This document shows positions 43,182 to 52,501 of a stretch of DNA of 64,000 bases, piece by piece (position 1 is the stretch's first letter; every line of letters begins with the position of its first letter). Origin of the DNA: Pyxidicoccus trucidator (GTDB lineage Bacteria; Myxococcota; Myxococcia; Myxococcales; Myxococcaceae); the NCBI RefSeq assembly GCF_010894435.1, contig NZ_JAAIXZ010000002.1, positions 620,001 through 684,000 on the forward strand, written 5' to 3'. Below the pieces are notes generated by a model. The model worked only from the letters and a program-made list of their open reading frames with translations. It was not told where the DNA came from and made no database searches. Made by a program: the position numbers and the translations under genes.

Positions 43182-44936
43182 GTGAGCAAGGTGCGCAAGG
43201 TCAACAAGGCGGATCCGTTGGCGGACCTGCCCCGCTGGGCGCAGCAGCTGGCCCGCAAGTACTACACGAAGACGGTCAGCACCTTCCTGCTCTACGGAGC
43301 GGTGAGGGATTTGCAGCCCCTGCAGATGGAGGACGGCAGCCGTGGCTTCGGCACGCTGCGCACGTTCCTCTCCGAGGAGCTCTTCGGCGGCCGGGACCAC
43401 GTCCTCTTCTATGACCGCTCGTCCGGCATCCGTTCCGGCACCCCGGAGACGCAGAAGGACCTGATGCGGACGATGTCCGGCTACGACGCCATGTACGGCA
43501 CGGACTACGCCAAGGTCATGCCGAGGGACCCGGGCCGGGCGCTCCAGATTCTGGAGAACTTCCTGCGCATGCGCGTGAGCGAGGGCCGCTCGCTGGCGCT
43601 CATCATCGACTTCGCGGAGACGCTGGTGCCGGGCGGGGAGATTTCCCACCTGTCCACCGAGGACCGCTTCGTGCTGGCCACGCTGGACAAGTGGGCGCAT
43701 GACCCGCAGTTCCTCGCGGGCGACGTGTCCGTCGTCCTGCTGGCGGAGAACCTCGCGGACATCTCCCCGCGCATCAGCCGCAACCCCTACGCGGCGCCCA
43801 TCGAGCTGCCCCTCCCCGACGAGGAGGAGCGGCTGGAGTACGTGCGCTACAAGCTGGAGGGCAAGCGGCTGCAGTCGCTGTCGGACGTGCCGCTGGCGGG
43901 CCTGGCGAAGATGACGGCGGGTCTGTCCCGCATCAACCTGGACCGCGTCCTCACCGAAGCGCTCGAGCGCGAGATGCGGATTACGCCCGAGCTCCTCAAG
44001 GAGAAGAAGAAGGAGATCATCCAGGCGGAGTGCCACGGCTTGCTGGAGTTCATCGAGCCCACGCACAACCTGGACGCGGTGGCCGGGCACACCAAGGCCA
44101 AGCAGATGCTGCGGCAGGCCGCCAGCGCCCTGAAGAAGGGGCGCCTGGAGGTCATGCCCATGGGCTACCTGCTCACCGGACCGGTGGGCACGGGCAAGAC
44201 GTTCATGGTGAGCTGCTTCGCCGGGGAGATTGGCATCCCCGTGGTGAAGTTCCTCAACTTCCGCAGCCAGTGGCAGGGCGTCACCGAGTCCAACCTGGAG
44301 AAGATCTTCAACCTGCTCAAGGCCCTGTGGCCGGTGGCGGTGATGATCGACGAGGCGGACACCTTCCTCGGCAACCGCGACTCCGGCGGCGACTCGGGGA
44401 CGAGCAGCCGCGTGTTCGGCTCCATCGCCTCCTTCATGGGCAACACGCAGTACCGCGGCAAGATTGTCTGGTTCCTGATGACGGCGCGCCCGGACCTGCT
44501 GCCCATCGACCTCAAGCGCCAGGGCCGCGCGGAGGAGCACATCGCGCTCTTCTACCCGCAGACGGACGCGGAGCGGGACGAGCTCTTCAAGGTCATGTCC
44601 AAGAAGACAGGCGTGTCGGTGGAGGGCGTGGACTCCTTCGCCGCGCTGATTCCGGAGGGCATCCGTGCCTTCAGCGGCGCGGACATCGAGGCCGTCATGG
44701 TGCGCTCGAAGTTCCGCGCGCTGGCCGAGGACCGGGAGAAGGTGACGAAGGAGGACGTGGCGGCAGTGCTGGCGGACTTCGTGCCCCCCAGCTACCCGCT
44801 CGAAATCGAGCTGCAGAACCTGGCCGCGGTGCAGGAGTGCACCAGCCGGGAGTTGCTGCCCGAGACCTTCCGCTCCATGGACCGCGATTTCATCACCCAG
44901 CGCGTGCGTGAGCTGAAGGCGCTGCTCGAGTCGTAG
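43182..44936 (+). CDS. AAA family ATPase
   Basis: A 584-residue cytoplasmic protein with two AAA-like parts. The N-terminal part (about 15-240) keeps the fold but lacks a P-loop (ALIIDFAETLVPGG). The second part (about 295-525) is an active-looking AAA+ module: Walker A GPVGTGKT near residue 332, Walker B VAVMIDEADTF, sensor-1 FLMTARPDLL and arginine-finger region DLKRQGRAEEH. It resembles CbxX/FtsH-like bacterial AAA proteins, with unknown target. GTG 43182 is preferred because AGAGGAGG ends 9 bases upstream; GTG 43176 is too close. The gene stands alone, 9 bases from a convergent gene. Confidence 0.88.
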   Translation: MSKVRKVNKADPLADLPRWAQQLARKYYTKTVSTFLLYGAVRDLQPLQMEDGSRGFGTLRTFLSEELFGGRDHVLFYDRSSGIRSGTPETQKDLMRTMSGYDAMYGTDYAKVMPRDPGRALQILENFLRMRVSEGRSLALIIDFAETLVPGGEISHLSTEDRFVLATLDKWAHDPQFLAGDVSVVLLAENLADISPRISRNPYAAPIELPLPDEEERLEYVRYKLEGKRLQSLSDVPLAGLAKMTAGLSRINLDRVLTEALEREMRITPELLKEKKKEIIQAECHGLLEFIEPTHNLDAVAGHTKAKQMLRQAASALKKGRLEVMPMGYLLTGPVGTGKTFMVSCFAGEIGIPVVKFLNFRSQWQGVTESNLEKIFNLLKALWPVAVMIDEADTFLGNRDSGGDSGTSSRVFGSIASFMGNTQYRGKIVWFLMTARPDLLPIDLKRQGRAEEHIALFYPQTDAERDELFKVMSKKTGVSVEGVDSFAALIPEGIRAFSGADIEAVMVRSKFRALAEDREKVTKEDVAAVLADFVPPSYPLEIELQNLAAVQECTSRELLPETFRSMDRDFITQRVRELKALLES

Positions 44937-44945
44937 CCGTCCCCG

Positions 44946-45947
44946 TCAGGACACCGGCACCGGGACTCCCAGGTGCGGGTCGTCCACGTGCTCCACGATG
45001 GCCACGCGGTCCCCCGCGGAGAGCGCGTCGTGGAGCACGAGCACCGCCTCGTTCGAGTGACGGATGCAGCCGTGGGAGACGTCCGCCCCCAATAGGGCAG
45101 GGGCGTTCGTCCCATGCAGCTCCTCCCCGGAATGCCGGCCGTCCGCCCAGGACAGGTCGAGGAGGCGCACGCCGAAGACGTGGCGGTCATTCCACAGCCG
45201 CGCGCCCGCGGCCTCGGAGGCAGCCTGGTCCAGCCTGGCGCGGACCACCTTGAGTCCCGCGCGCGTGGGTGTGGCGGCGGCGCCGGTGGCGTTGGGGAAG
45301 ATGTCCACGAGGCGCCCATTCGGGTCGAAGAGGAAGGTGCGGTGCTCGCGCAGGGCCACCACCACGCGCACGGGCTGGCCGTCGTAGAAGGCCGAGGGCA
45401 GGGCGCGGGGCTGGCCACGGGCTCCCGGGGCGGGGGCCAGGGCGTCCAGTGCGCGCAGGGTGGGGGCATCCAGCGTGCCCGTGGGGCGGACGGCGGGGAA
45501 GGTGCGTACCGCGTGCTGCTGGAAGTTGCGGAGCGCCCTCGCGGTCTGCTGGCCGTAGCGCCCGTCCGCGCCGCCGTGGAGGGCGAAGCCCATGTCGAGC
45601 AGCGCGGTCTGCACGGCGCGCAGGCCGTCTCCGCGCGTGCCCGGCCCGAGCGTCCGCTGGCCCGAGGCCACGTCCGCGAGGTCCGGCAGGCCGGTGAAGC
45701 GGGTGTTGGACGGTGGTTCCGGGATGCGGGCCCGCACGGCCGCGTCCCGTGCCTCGGAAGGTGTCCCGTAGACTGGACGCCCATCCAACGGATGGCGGGT
45801 GTTCGCTTGTGACGACGGAACGCCGGGCGAGGTGGATGGCCCGCCGGACGTACGTTCCGTCGTCGTCGGCGGGGCTCGGACGTCAGAAGCGTCGAGGAGG
45901 GTGCGTGCGTCGGAGGGCAGGATGGATGAGGTCATCCCCCGCCGCAC
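44946..45947 (-). CDS. L,D-transpeptidase (YkuD) with peptidoglycan-binding domain
   Basis: A 333-residue protein. Residues about 100-165 form a PG_binding_1 domain (GDGLRAVQTALLDMGF). Residues about 195-325 form the YkuD domain with the catalytic motif HGTNAPALLGADVSHGCIRHSN. It makes 3-3 crosslinks or attaches proteins to murein. The first 90 residues are Ser/Thr/Pro-rich and no signal peptide is visible from either start (GTG 45947 or ATG 45935), which is odd for a periplasmic enzyme. It lies 20 bases after the lytic transglycosylase gene. Confidence 0.9.
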   Translation of the reverse strand: MRRGMTSSILPSDARTLLDASDVRAPPTTTERTSGGPSTSPGVPSSQANTRHPLDGRPVYGTPSEARDAAVRARIPEPPSNTRFTGLPDLADVASGQRTLGPGTRGDGLRAVQTALLDMGFALHGGADGRYGQQTARALRNFQQHAVRTFPAVRPTGTLDAPTLRALDALAPAPGARGQPRALPSAFYDGQPVRVVVALREHRTFLFDPNGRLVDIFPNATGAAATPTRAGLKVVRARLDQAASEAAGARLWNDRHVFGVRLLDLSWADGRHSGEELHGTNAPALLGADVSHGCIRHSNEAVLVLHDALSAGDRVAIVEHVDDPHLGVPVPVS

Positions 45948-45967
45948 TGCAAATCACCCGCCCGGTG

Positions 45968-47899
45968 TCACGGCGCGCTGAGGTTGAGCACCTTGCCCAC
46001 GGGGATGGTGCGGTGGTCCTTGATGTTGTTCCACCGCATGATGTCCTCCACGGTGACGCCGTAGCGCTGCGCCACGGACCAGAGCGTCTCGCCCTCGGCC
46101 AGCGGGTGCACCTTGCCGCCCGGCTTCGCCGCCACCACCGTGTGCTTCGCCACCACGGTGCCCGCGCGCTCCTGGACCTGCGCCCCGGCCGGGTCTCCGT
46201 CCGGCCACACGTGCAGCAGCGAGCCCACCTGCAGCGTCGGCGTGCGCCGCCCCAGGTTGTTCCACTTCTTCAGCTCGTCCACCGACACGTTGAACTTCGT
46301 CGCAATCACCCAGAGGCTGTCACCGGACTGCACGCCGTACGTCACCCGCGTGCGGCCGGCCACCTTCTCCGTCTTCACCGGCCCCGTGGCGACGGGCCCC
46401 TTGGGCGTGCCCGCCGGCACTTCGTCCTCCGGCCGGTGCACCACCACGCCGCTGCGGCGCGCCTGCGCCACCTTGCTCGCCAGCGCCGTGCCCGAGCCGC
46501 TCTTGCCCGCCGGCACCGGAATCACCAGCTCCAGGCCCAGCTTCAGCGTCCGCGCCGTCTTCAGCTGGTTCATCTGGAGGATGGCCTCCGACGCGGTGCC
46601 GTACTTCTCGGCAATCTGCGACAGCGTGTCCCCGCGCTTCACCTTGTGGATGCGGAACGTCAGGCGCTCCGCCGGGGCCAGCCGCTTGTAGTTCTCCGCG
46701 AACTGCGTCTTCGCGCCCCGGGGCAGCCGCAGCGCGTACGGGTTCTTCGTGCTCGCGGGCGGCGTGCACCAGCGCTTCAGCTCCGGGTTCAGGTCCTGCA
46801 CCGCCTTGACGGGCACGCCCGCCGCGCGCGCCACCACGTCCAGGTCCGCCGCGTCCGTCAGCTCCACCTCGTCGAACTCCAGCACCGGCTCGGGCTCGAA
46901 CTCCTCCTCGGAGAAGCCGAAGGCCGACGGGTGCTTGGCCACCAGCGCCGCGGCAATCAGCTTGGGCACGTAGTGCTGCGTCTCCTTCGCCAGTCCACGC
47001 TCCTGGGACAGGAGCCAGAAGTCGCTCGTCCCGTGCCGCGCCACCATCCGCCGCACGCGCCCGGAGCCCGTGTTGTACCCGGCCCACGCCAGGTACCAGT
47101 GCCCCAGCTCCCGCTTCAAATCCTTCAGGTACGACGCCGCCGCGTGCGTGGCCTTGATGGGATCTCTACGCTCGTCCACCCAGAAGTCCTGCTTCAGCCC
47201 GTACTGCTTGCCCGTGCTGGAGATGAACTGCCACGGCCCCGCGGCGTGCGCCCAGGAGTAGGCATGCGCGGAGAAGCCGCTCTCAATCATCGCCAGGTAC
47301 ACCGTGTCCTTCGGCAGCCCGTACTGCTCGAGAATCGGCTGCATCACCGGCACGTACCGCGCGGCGCGCGACATCCACTTGCGGAACCAGCGCCGGCCCG
47401 GGCCCTGGAAGAACTGGATGTACTGGGCGACCAGCGGCTGCATCTCCACCGGGATGTCGTAGCGGTCCTGAATCTGCCCGACGTCGAACGTCGCCACGTT
47501 GGTGATGAGGGGAATCGGCGCGAGCTCCTCATCCTCACGGAAGGTGGGCTCGTCCAGCGCGTCCAGCATCCGCATCCGCAGCGGGTTGGCCAGCCCCAGC
47601 CGCCGCAGCGACTGCATGACCTCCGCGTTGGGCCGGGCCGCCGGGTCCAGCGTCGCGCCTTCCAGCGCGCGCAGCTCCTCCAGCTCCGCGGACTCGGCTT
47701 CCACCTCCGCGCTGGTGGCCTCCTCCTCGGACGCGGGCTCTTCGACTTCGGGAGGCTCGGGAGCCTCGCCCGTCAGCAGGCGCTTCTCATCCGCGGCCAG
47801 CACCCGCATGCCGGGAGGAGGCGGTGGCATGGGGGGCGGAGCGCCCTCCGAGCCGGGAAGCGAGGCCAGGGCGAGCAGCAGGATGGGAAGAGGCGGCAT
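45968..47899 (-). CDS. Membrane-bound lytic murein transglycosylase, MltD-like, with three LysM domains
   Basis: A 643-residue secreted protein with a signal peptide ([16 protein letters not shown]) and an acidic linker. Residues about 165-320 form the SLT domain with the catalytic Glu in [23 protein letters not shown] read across its two motifs, and later [17 protein letters not shown]. Three LysM domains follow ([51 protein letters not shown]). It cuts murein glycan strands to 1,6-anhydro products. ATG 47899 is chosen because the signal peptide begins there; the frame is open to 47977. Same operon as the L,D-transpeptidase. Confidence 0.94.
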   Translation of the reverse strand: MPPLPILLLALASLPGSEGAPPPMPPPPPGMRVLAADEKRLLTGEAPEPPEVEEPASEEEATSAEVEAESAELEELRALEGATLDPAARPNAEVMQSLRRLGLANPLRMRMLDALDEPTFREDEELAPIPLITNVATFDVGQIQDRYDIPVEMQPLVAQYIQFFQGPGRRWFRKWMSRAARYVPVMQPILEQYGLPKDTVYLAMIESGFSAHAYSWAHAAGPWQFISSTGKQYGLKQDFWVDERRDPIKATHAAASYLKDLKRELGHWYLAWAGYNTGSGRVRRMVARHGTSDFWLLSQERGLAKETQHYVPKLIAAALVAKHPSAFGFSEEEFEPEPVLEFDEVELTDAADLDVVARAAGVPVKAVQDLNPELKRWCTPPASTKNPYALRLPRGAKTQFAENYKRLAPAERLTFRIHKVKRGDTLSQIAEKYGTASEAILQMNQLKTARTLKLGLELVIPVPAGKSGSGTALASKVAQARRSGVVVHRPEDEVPAGTPKGPVATGPVKTEKVAGRTRVTYGVQSGDSLWVIATKFNVSVDELKKWNNLGRRTPTLQVGSLLHVWPDGDPAGAQVQERAGTVVAKHTVVAAKPGGKVHPLAEGETLWSVAQRYGVTVEDIMRWNNIKDHRTIPVGKVLNLSAP

Positions 47900-48013
47900 G
47901 GAGTCGCGAACCCGGGGGCGCCCAGAAGCAGGCGGAGGCCGAAGTATTCGCGCTTTTTCTTGACAGTCAAACAACATGCCACGCCGTGTGAGGGGCAGGC
48001 GTGCAGGCGAGCC

Positions 48014-49588
48014 CTACGGCGTCGCGGGCTTCTGGGCGTTTGCCGGCTTTCCGTGTCCCGGTCCCAGGATTCGCGGCAGGTAGGTCGCGAAGTCGAAGTG
48101 GGGTGAGTTCTCCGGGTTGTGGCAGGTGACGCACACCGTCTCGCCCGGCGAGGCGATGATGTTGTCCGTGGACGGCGCGTCCGCGTGCTCCGAGCCCGGG
48201 CCGTGGCAGCCCTCGCAGCCCACGTCCTCGCGGCCAGCCACCTTGTCCAGTCGGCACACGCCGCCGGGCTGCTCCCAACCCGTCACGTGGCAGCTCACGC
48301 AGTTGAGGTGGAACTGCTTGCCCACCTCCTCCAGCGTCTCCCACGCGTGGTGGTGCTTGGTCTTCTCCCACACCGGGAAGGTGTCCTCGTGGCAGGTGCG
48401 GCAGGGCTCGTTGCCCACGAAGCCCGCCTGGCCCTTCTTCGGCGCGGGGCAGTCCTGCCCGTGCTCCTTCGCCCAGGCGAGGTTCATCTTCCCCACGTCC
48501 GCGTCATAGGCCGCCACCAGCGTCTGGGCGTCCGGGTGCGAGGGCAGGCTGGACTCCAGCGGGATGAAGCGCAGGGTGAAGCCGTTGGTGCCGCCCGCGG
48601 GCGCGGCCGGCGCCGTCAGCAGCGCCTGCTTGCGCGCCACCAGCTCGTCCCGCTTGCCCTGCTTCAGCGCCTTCAGCTTCGGGTCCACGCCGGGGAGGTT
48701 GATTTCCTTGTCCAGCAGCGCCAGCCGCTGGTCCAGCGCCGCCACCTCGCGCTCGGTATCGCCCTGGCCCTTCAGCGGGGTGAAGGGGCCGGCTTGCGGC
48801 GCGTAGCCCAGGTCCACGCGCAGCAGCGAGCGGCCCTTGCTCTGCAGGGCCACCACGGGCACCGTGGCGCGCACCAGCTTGTTCTGCTCGCCGCTGAACT
48901 CGGAGGCGGTGCGGGTGGCCACCACCACGTCCGCCGCCAGCCCCGGTTGCTCCACCGCGGACTGGGCCGCCTCCAGTGTGGCGTCCAGCAGGGCCACCAC
49001 GAAGTCCGCCCCTTCCGCGCGGGCCCGGGCGCTGGCCGTCACCAATTGCTCCGGCGAGTCCGCCGCCACCACGCCCACCTTCCGCGCGCCCGCGGGCAGC
49101 ATCTTCACAGCGCCGGGGGCCAGCTCCGGCAGCCCGAGCCCCTGGCGGAACTCCGCCCCGCGCGTCTCGTCCATCGGGCCCGTGGCGCGCACGGCCAGCC
49201 CCATCAGCCGCATGGCGTCCGAGAGGGCCTTCGCCTTGCGCTCCTCCTGGGGCACCTGGCCGGGCTTGAGCTCCGTCTCGCCGAAGAGGCTGTTGCCGCC
49301 GTCGATATAAAGGACGGGCAGGGCGCCCTTGCGCGCCTCCAGCACCTGCGAGGCCGCGCGGGCGATGCCGCCGCGCATGTTCTCACTGCACCCGCAGGGG
49401 CCCAGGTAGCCGCGCGTGTCCGCGGAGACGAAGAGGATGGCGCCCGGGGCGGTGGACGCGGCGGCTTGGGGAGCGGCGGACGGTGCCGTCCCCGCCTCGG
49501 GAGCGGGGGGCGCCGATTCCTTGCGCATGCACCCGGCGAGCGACGCGCCCAGCAGCGCGGCGACGAGGACGCGGCGCATGGGTTTCAC
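48014..49588 (-). CDS. Tetraheme cytochrome c lipoprotein with degenerate phosphoesterase-like domain
   Basis: A 524-residue lipoprotein (lipobox LAGC). The N-terminal 300 residues resemble 5'-nucleotidase-type metallophosphoesterases (ILFVSADTRGYLGPCGC, LPVLYIDGGNSLFG), but the expected DTHG His is Arg and other metal ligands are not evident, so activity is doubtful. A coiled coil follows, then the last 140 residues carry four c-type heme sites: CRTCH, CVSCH, CEGCH and CVTCH, in the style of cytochrome c554. It probably acts in periplasmic or outer-membrane electron transfer. GTG 49588 overlaps the stop of the receiver gene (GTGA); ATG 49579 is an alternative. Confidence 0.88.
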   Translation of the reverse strand: MKPMRRVLVAALLGASLAGCMRKESAPPAPEAGTAPSAAPQAAASTAPGAILFVSADTRGYLGPCGCSENMRGGIARAASQVLEARKGALPVLYIDGGNSLFGETELKPGQVPQEERKAKALSDAMRLMGLAVRATGPMDETRGAEFRQGLGLPELAPGAVKMLPAGARKVGVVAADSPEQLVTASARARAEGADFVVALLDATLEAAQSAVEQPGLAADVVVATRTASEFSGEQNKLVRATVPVVALQSKGRSLLRVDLGYAPQAGPFTPLKGQGDTEREVAALDQRLALLDKEINLPGVDPKLKALKQGKRDELVARKQALLTAPAAPAGGTNGFTLRFIPLESSLPSHPDAQTLVAAYDADVGKMNLAWAKEHGQDCPAPKKGQAGFVGNEPCRTCHEDTFPVWEKTKHHHAWETLEEVGKQFHLNCVSCHVTGWEQPGGVCRLDKVAGREDVGCEGCHGPGSEHADAPSTDNIIASPGETVCVTCHNPENSPHFDFATYLPRILGPGHGKPANAQKPATP

Positions 49589-49968
49589 CAGAGGATGCTC
49601 TGCACCAGCTCGTCTATCTTCTCGCCCATCGCCTCCAGGCCGTTCACCTTGGACAGCGAGCCGTCGGCGCCCACCTGCTCCGCCAGCTTGGACAGCTCGT
49701 CGTCCGGGAGGCTGGAGAACAGGACGATGGGGATGTCCTGCGTGCCGTACTCGTTCTTGAGCGTCCGGCAGATGTCGGTGCCCTTGGCCTCGGGCATGTG
49801 GATGTCGGTGAGGATGAGGTCCGGCCGCCAGCTCTGGAGGGTCTTCTCGAACTCCATCAGGGTCGACGTGGCGACGACCTCATAGCCTCGCGCCTCAAGC
49901 ACCGCCTTCTCCATGGCGAGCGTGATTTCGCTGTCGTCAATCAGGAGGATTCTTCGCTTCTCGGACAC
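49585..49968 (-). CDS. Single-domain response regulator
   Basis: A 127-residue receiver without output domain. All key residues are present: acidic pair in LLIDDSE, phosphoacceptor in DLILTDIHMPEAKG, Ser in VLFSS and Lys in SLSKVNG. It is coupled by a 4-base overlap to the cytochrome lipoprotein gene and is divergent from the MscS gene. Partner kinase unknown. Confidence 0.92.
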   Translation of the reverse strand: MSEKRRILLIDDSEITLAMEKAVLEARGYEVVATSTLMEFEKTLQSWRPDLILTDIHMPEAKGTDICRTLKNEYGTQDIPIVLFSSLPDDELSKLAEQVGADGSLSKVNGLEAMGEKIDELVQSILW

Positions 49969-50111
49969 GGCGACCTTCCTTGAGGGCCGTTTCTATCCTA
50001 CCCCCATCCGTCGCACCAACGGTTTCCCATCCCCTGAGATGGGCCCGCCTGCTCCCGCGTCCGCCTGTCCACCGCCGCACGGTCGCCCGCTCGTGGGGCA
50101 GGCCCCACTTC

Positions 50112-50130
50112 TTCCGGCATGACGCCGGAA
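50112..50130. repeat. Hairpin upstream of the MscS gene
   Basis: ttccggc and gccggaa pair around a 5-base loop, 20 bases before the start codon of the MscS gene. It could affect translation or stop transcription; its role is not clear. Confidence 0.35.
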
Positions 50131-50150
50131 AAGGAGTATGGAAGGACACC

Positions 50151-51791
50151 ATGATGCACCGTGACAGTTGGGGCCTGAGAGCCCTGGTTCTCGTCTGGAG
50201 CGTCCTGTGGAGCCTCCCCGCCGCGGCGCTCAACTCCGGCCTGGGGACGCCTCCGCCCGGCGTGGACCGGCAGACGCCCCATTCCACCGTCCAGGGCTTC
50301 CTGGCCGCGGCCCACCGGGGGGACTACGCCCTGGCGGCCCACTACCTGGACCTGGACTACATCCCCCGCGCCCAGCAGGCGGAGCGCGGCTTCCAGCTCG
50401 CCCGGCGGCTGAAGTTCGTGGTCGACCGGAAGCTGGCGGTGGACCTGTCCTCCCTGAGCAAGGTGCCCGAGGGAGAGCCGGCCAACTCGCGGACGCAGCA
50501 GGTGGGCCTCATTCCCCTGGAGGGGGCCAACGTCCCCATCCGCATCCAGCGGGTGACGGCGGACGGCGCGCTGGTGTGGGTGTTCAGCGAGTCCACGGTG
50601 CGGCAGGTGGACCCGCTCTTCGCGGCGTATGGCCCCCGCGTCGCGGAGTGGCTGCCGCCCTTCTTCTTCTCCGACACGGTGCTGGGGCTGGAGCCCTGGC
50701 AGTGGCTGGGACTGCTGGTGGTGCTGCTGGGCAGCCTGACGCTGGCGGTGGTGGTGGAGCGCATCCTGCTGGCCTTCACCCTGCGGCTGGCGCGCTGGAC
50801 TCGCATCACCTGGGATGACGACCTGGTGTCCGCCGGCAAGGGGCCGCTGCGGCTGGTCCTCTTCTCGGCGCTGCTGGTGGCGGGCACCACGTTCCTCCGG
50901 CTGCCGGGCCCGGCGCAGGAGTTCTTCAACCGGGTGGGCTACTCGCTGGGGGTCATCTCCCTGGCCTGGTTCATCCTGCGCTTCCTCCGGGTGTCCGCGT
51001 CCTTCGTGCAGAACCGCGTGTCCGTGGAGATGAAGGACGCGTCGCGCGCGCGCAGCGTGAGCACCCAGCTGGTGGTGCTGCGGTCCATCTTCGAGGTGGC
51101 CACCTACGTCATCGCCACCGCGCTGCTGCTCATCCAGTTCGACGTGGTGCGCAGCGTGGGCGTGTCGCTGCTGGCCTCCGCCGGCATCGCCGGCCTCGTG
51201 CTCGGCCTCGCGGCGCAGAAGTCCATCTCCACGCTGCTGGCCGGCATCCAGCTCTCCATCACCCAGCCCATCCGCATCGGCGACACGGTCATCGTGGAGG
51301 CCGAGTTCGGCACCGTGGAGGCCATCACCCTCACCTACGTGGTGATGCGCACCTGGGACCAGCGCCGCCTGGTCATCCCCATCACCCAGTTCATGGACAA
51401 GCCCTTCCAGAACTGGAGCAAGGGGAGCCCGGAGATGCTGGGCGCCGTCACCCTCCAGGTGGACTACTTCACGGACATCAACGCCCTGCGCGCGGAGCTG
51501 ACGCGCATCCTGGAGGGCGAGGGCCGGGACATGTGGGACCGCCGTGTGGGCAACGTGGTGGTGCTGGAGGTGATGGACCGGACGCTCACCGTCCGGGCCC
51601 TCGTCAGCGTGGCCAGCTCGGACAAGCTGTTCGACTTGCGCGCCCTGGTGCGCGAGCGGCTGGTGGAGTTCCTGCGCGCCAACCCGCAGTGGCTGCCGAT
51701 TACGCGCACCGAGGCCCGCCAGGTGCCCCCCGCGTCGCCCCCGGGGGACGGCCAGTCGCCTCCCGCTCCCCAGCCCCCTCCCAGGGCCTGA
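50151..51791 (+). CDS. MscS-family mechanosensitive channel
   Basis: A 546-residue channel protein. It has a signal peptide, a periplasmic N-terminal domain of about 150 residues (STVQGFLAAAHRGDYALAAHYLDL), then four or five membrane helices. The pore helix and beta domain are typical of MscS: SLLASAGIAGLVLGLAAQKS, LAGIQLSITQPIRIGDTVIVE and VVMRTWDQRRLVIPITQFMDKPFQNWSK, in separate blocks. It ends with a Pro-rich tail. It opens under membrane tension and protects against osmotic downshift. AAGGA precedes the ATGATG start pair. Confidence 0.92.
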   Translation: MMHRDSWGLRALVLVWSVLWSLPAAALNSGLGTPPPGVDRQTPHSTVQGFLAAAHRGDYALAAHYLDLDYIPRAQQAERGFQLARRLKFVVDRKLAVDLSSLSKVPEGEPANSRTQQVGLIPLEGANVPIRIQRVTADGALVWVFSESTVRQVDPLFAAYGPRVAEWLPPFFFSDTVLGLEPWQWLGLLVVLLGSLTLAVVVERILLAFTLRLARWTRITWDDDLVSAGKGPLRLVLFSALLVAGTTFLRLPGPAQEFFNRVGYSLGVISLAWFILRFLRVSASFVQNRVSVEMKDASRARSVSTQLVVLRSIFEVATYVIATALLLIQFDVVRSVGVSLLASAGIAGLVLGLAAQKSISTLLAGIQLSITQPIRIGDTVIVEAEFGTVEAITLTYVVMRTWDQRRLVIPITQFMDKPFQNWSKGSPEMLGAVTLQVDYFTDINALRAELTRILEGEGRDMWDRRVGNVVVLEVMDRTLTVRALVSVASSDKLFDLRALVRERLVEFLRANPQWLPITRTEARQVPPASPPGDGQSPPAPQPPPRA

Positions 51792-51918
51792 GAAAGCCCG
51801 GGTTGGAGGACAGGTGCAGGGAGTCCTTGCTTGCCGGGCAGGGGCTCTTGAATATTCGGCGCGGCGCGCCGTCGAAGCGCTGGAATTCACGCACCTACTG
51901 CTCGGGGGAGTCTTCGAG

Positions 51919-52488
51919 ATGAAGCGTCATGCCAGGTTGTGCGGGGCCCTCATGCTGCTGGCCGCCGCCGCGCCGCTCACCGCCGGCGCACAGTCGTCCG
52001 GTGGCCGGACGGATGGCCCCGAGGAGTCGGAGTACGGCCATGGGGGATACGGGGACCCGGGCGGGCGGGGCGTGTCGCTCCAGCTCGACTGGGGTGCCGC
52101 CGTCAACGCCGAGGAGCCGCCCCGGGGCGCGCCGGAAGGCCCGCCGCTGTATGTGGGCGCCACCGTGTCGCTGTGGGGAGATGACTGGTACCAGCTCGAC
52201 TTCAGCGGCGCCTATGTCTTCGACGGCGGCCGGTTCATCGGAATGATTGGCCCGCGCTTCCGCACGTGGGGCTGGCCGATTGTCTTCACGGCGGGCCTGA
52301 AGGCGGGCGCCATCGTGATTCCCGAGGGCGAGGGGCTTCGCTTCGGCATCTCCCCGCAGCTGGGCGCCGAGTTCTTCCTGGACGACGACGACAACATCCT
52401 GCTCGGTCTCAACTACAATCCGGACATCCCCATTGGCGGCGGAAGCGCCACGCATCGCCTGGGTATGGCCGTCGGTTACAAGTTCTAG
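51919..52488 (+). CDS. Small outer-membrane beta-barrel-like protein
   Basis: A 189-residue protein with signal peptide (cleavage at AGAQ, about residue 24). After a Gly/Glu-rich segment the sequence alternates in beta strands (YQLDFSGAYVFDGGRFIGMIGPRF, FTAGLKAGAIVI) and ends MAVGYKF, with a terminal Phe, as expected for an outer-membrane barrel. GGGGGAG lies 9 bases before the ATG. It starts a plus-strand series with the next three genes (gaps 13 and 13, then 39 bases). Confidence 0.75.
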   Translation: MKRHARLCGALMLLAAAAPLTAGAQSSGGRTDGPEESEYGHGGYGDPGGRGVSLQLDWGAAVNAEEPPRGAPEGPPLYVGATVSLWGDDWYQLDFSGAYVFDGGRFIGMIGPRFRTWGWPIVFTAGLKAGAIVIPEGEGLRFGISPQLGAEFFLDDDDNILLGLNYNPDIPIGGGSATHRLGMAVGYKF

Positions 52489-52501
52489 AGGGGGCCCCAC
52501 C

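Noticed and set aside
40371..44540. A 1389-codon open frame on the minus strand
   Set aside because: It runs antisense to the PEGA kinase and AAA ATPase, both with clear motifs. It is His/Arg/Leu-rich low-complexity sequence, as expected from the complement of high-GC codons.
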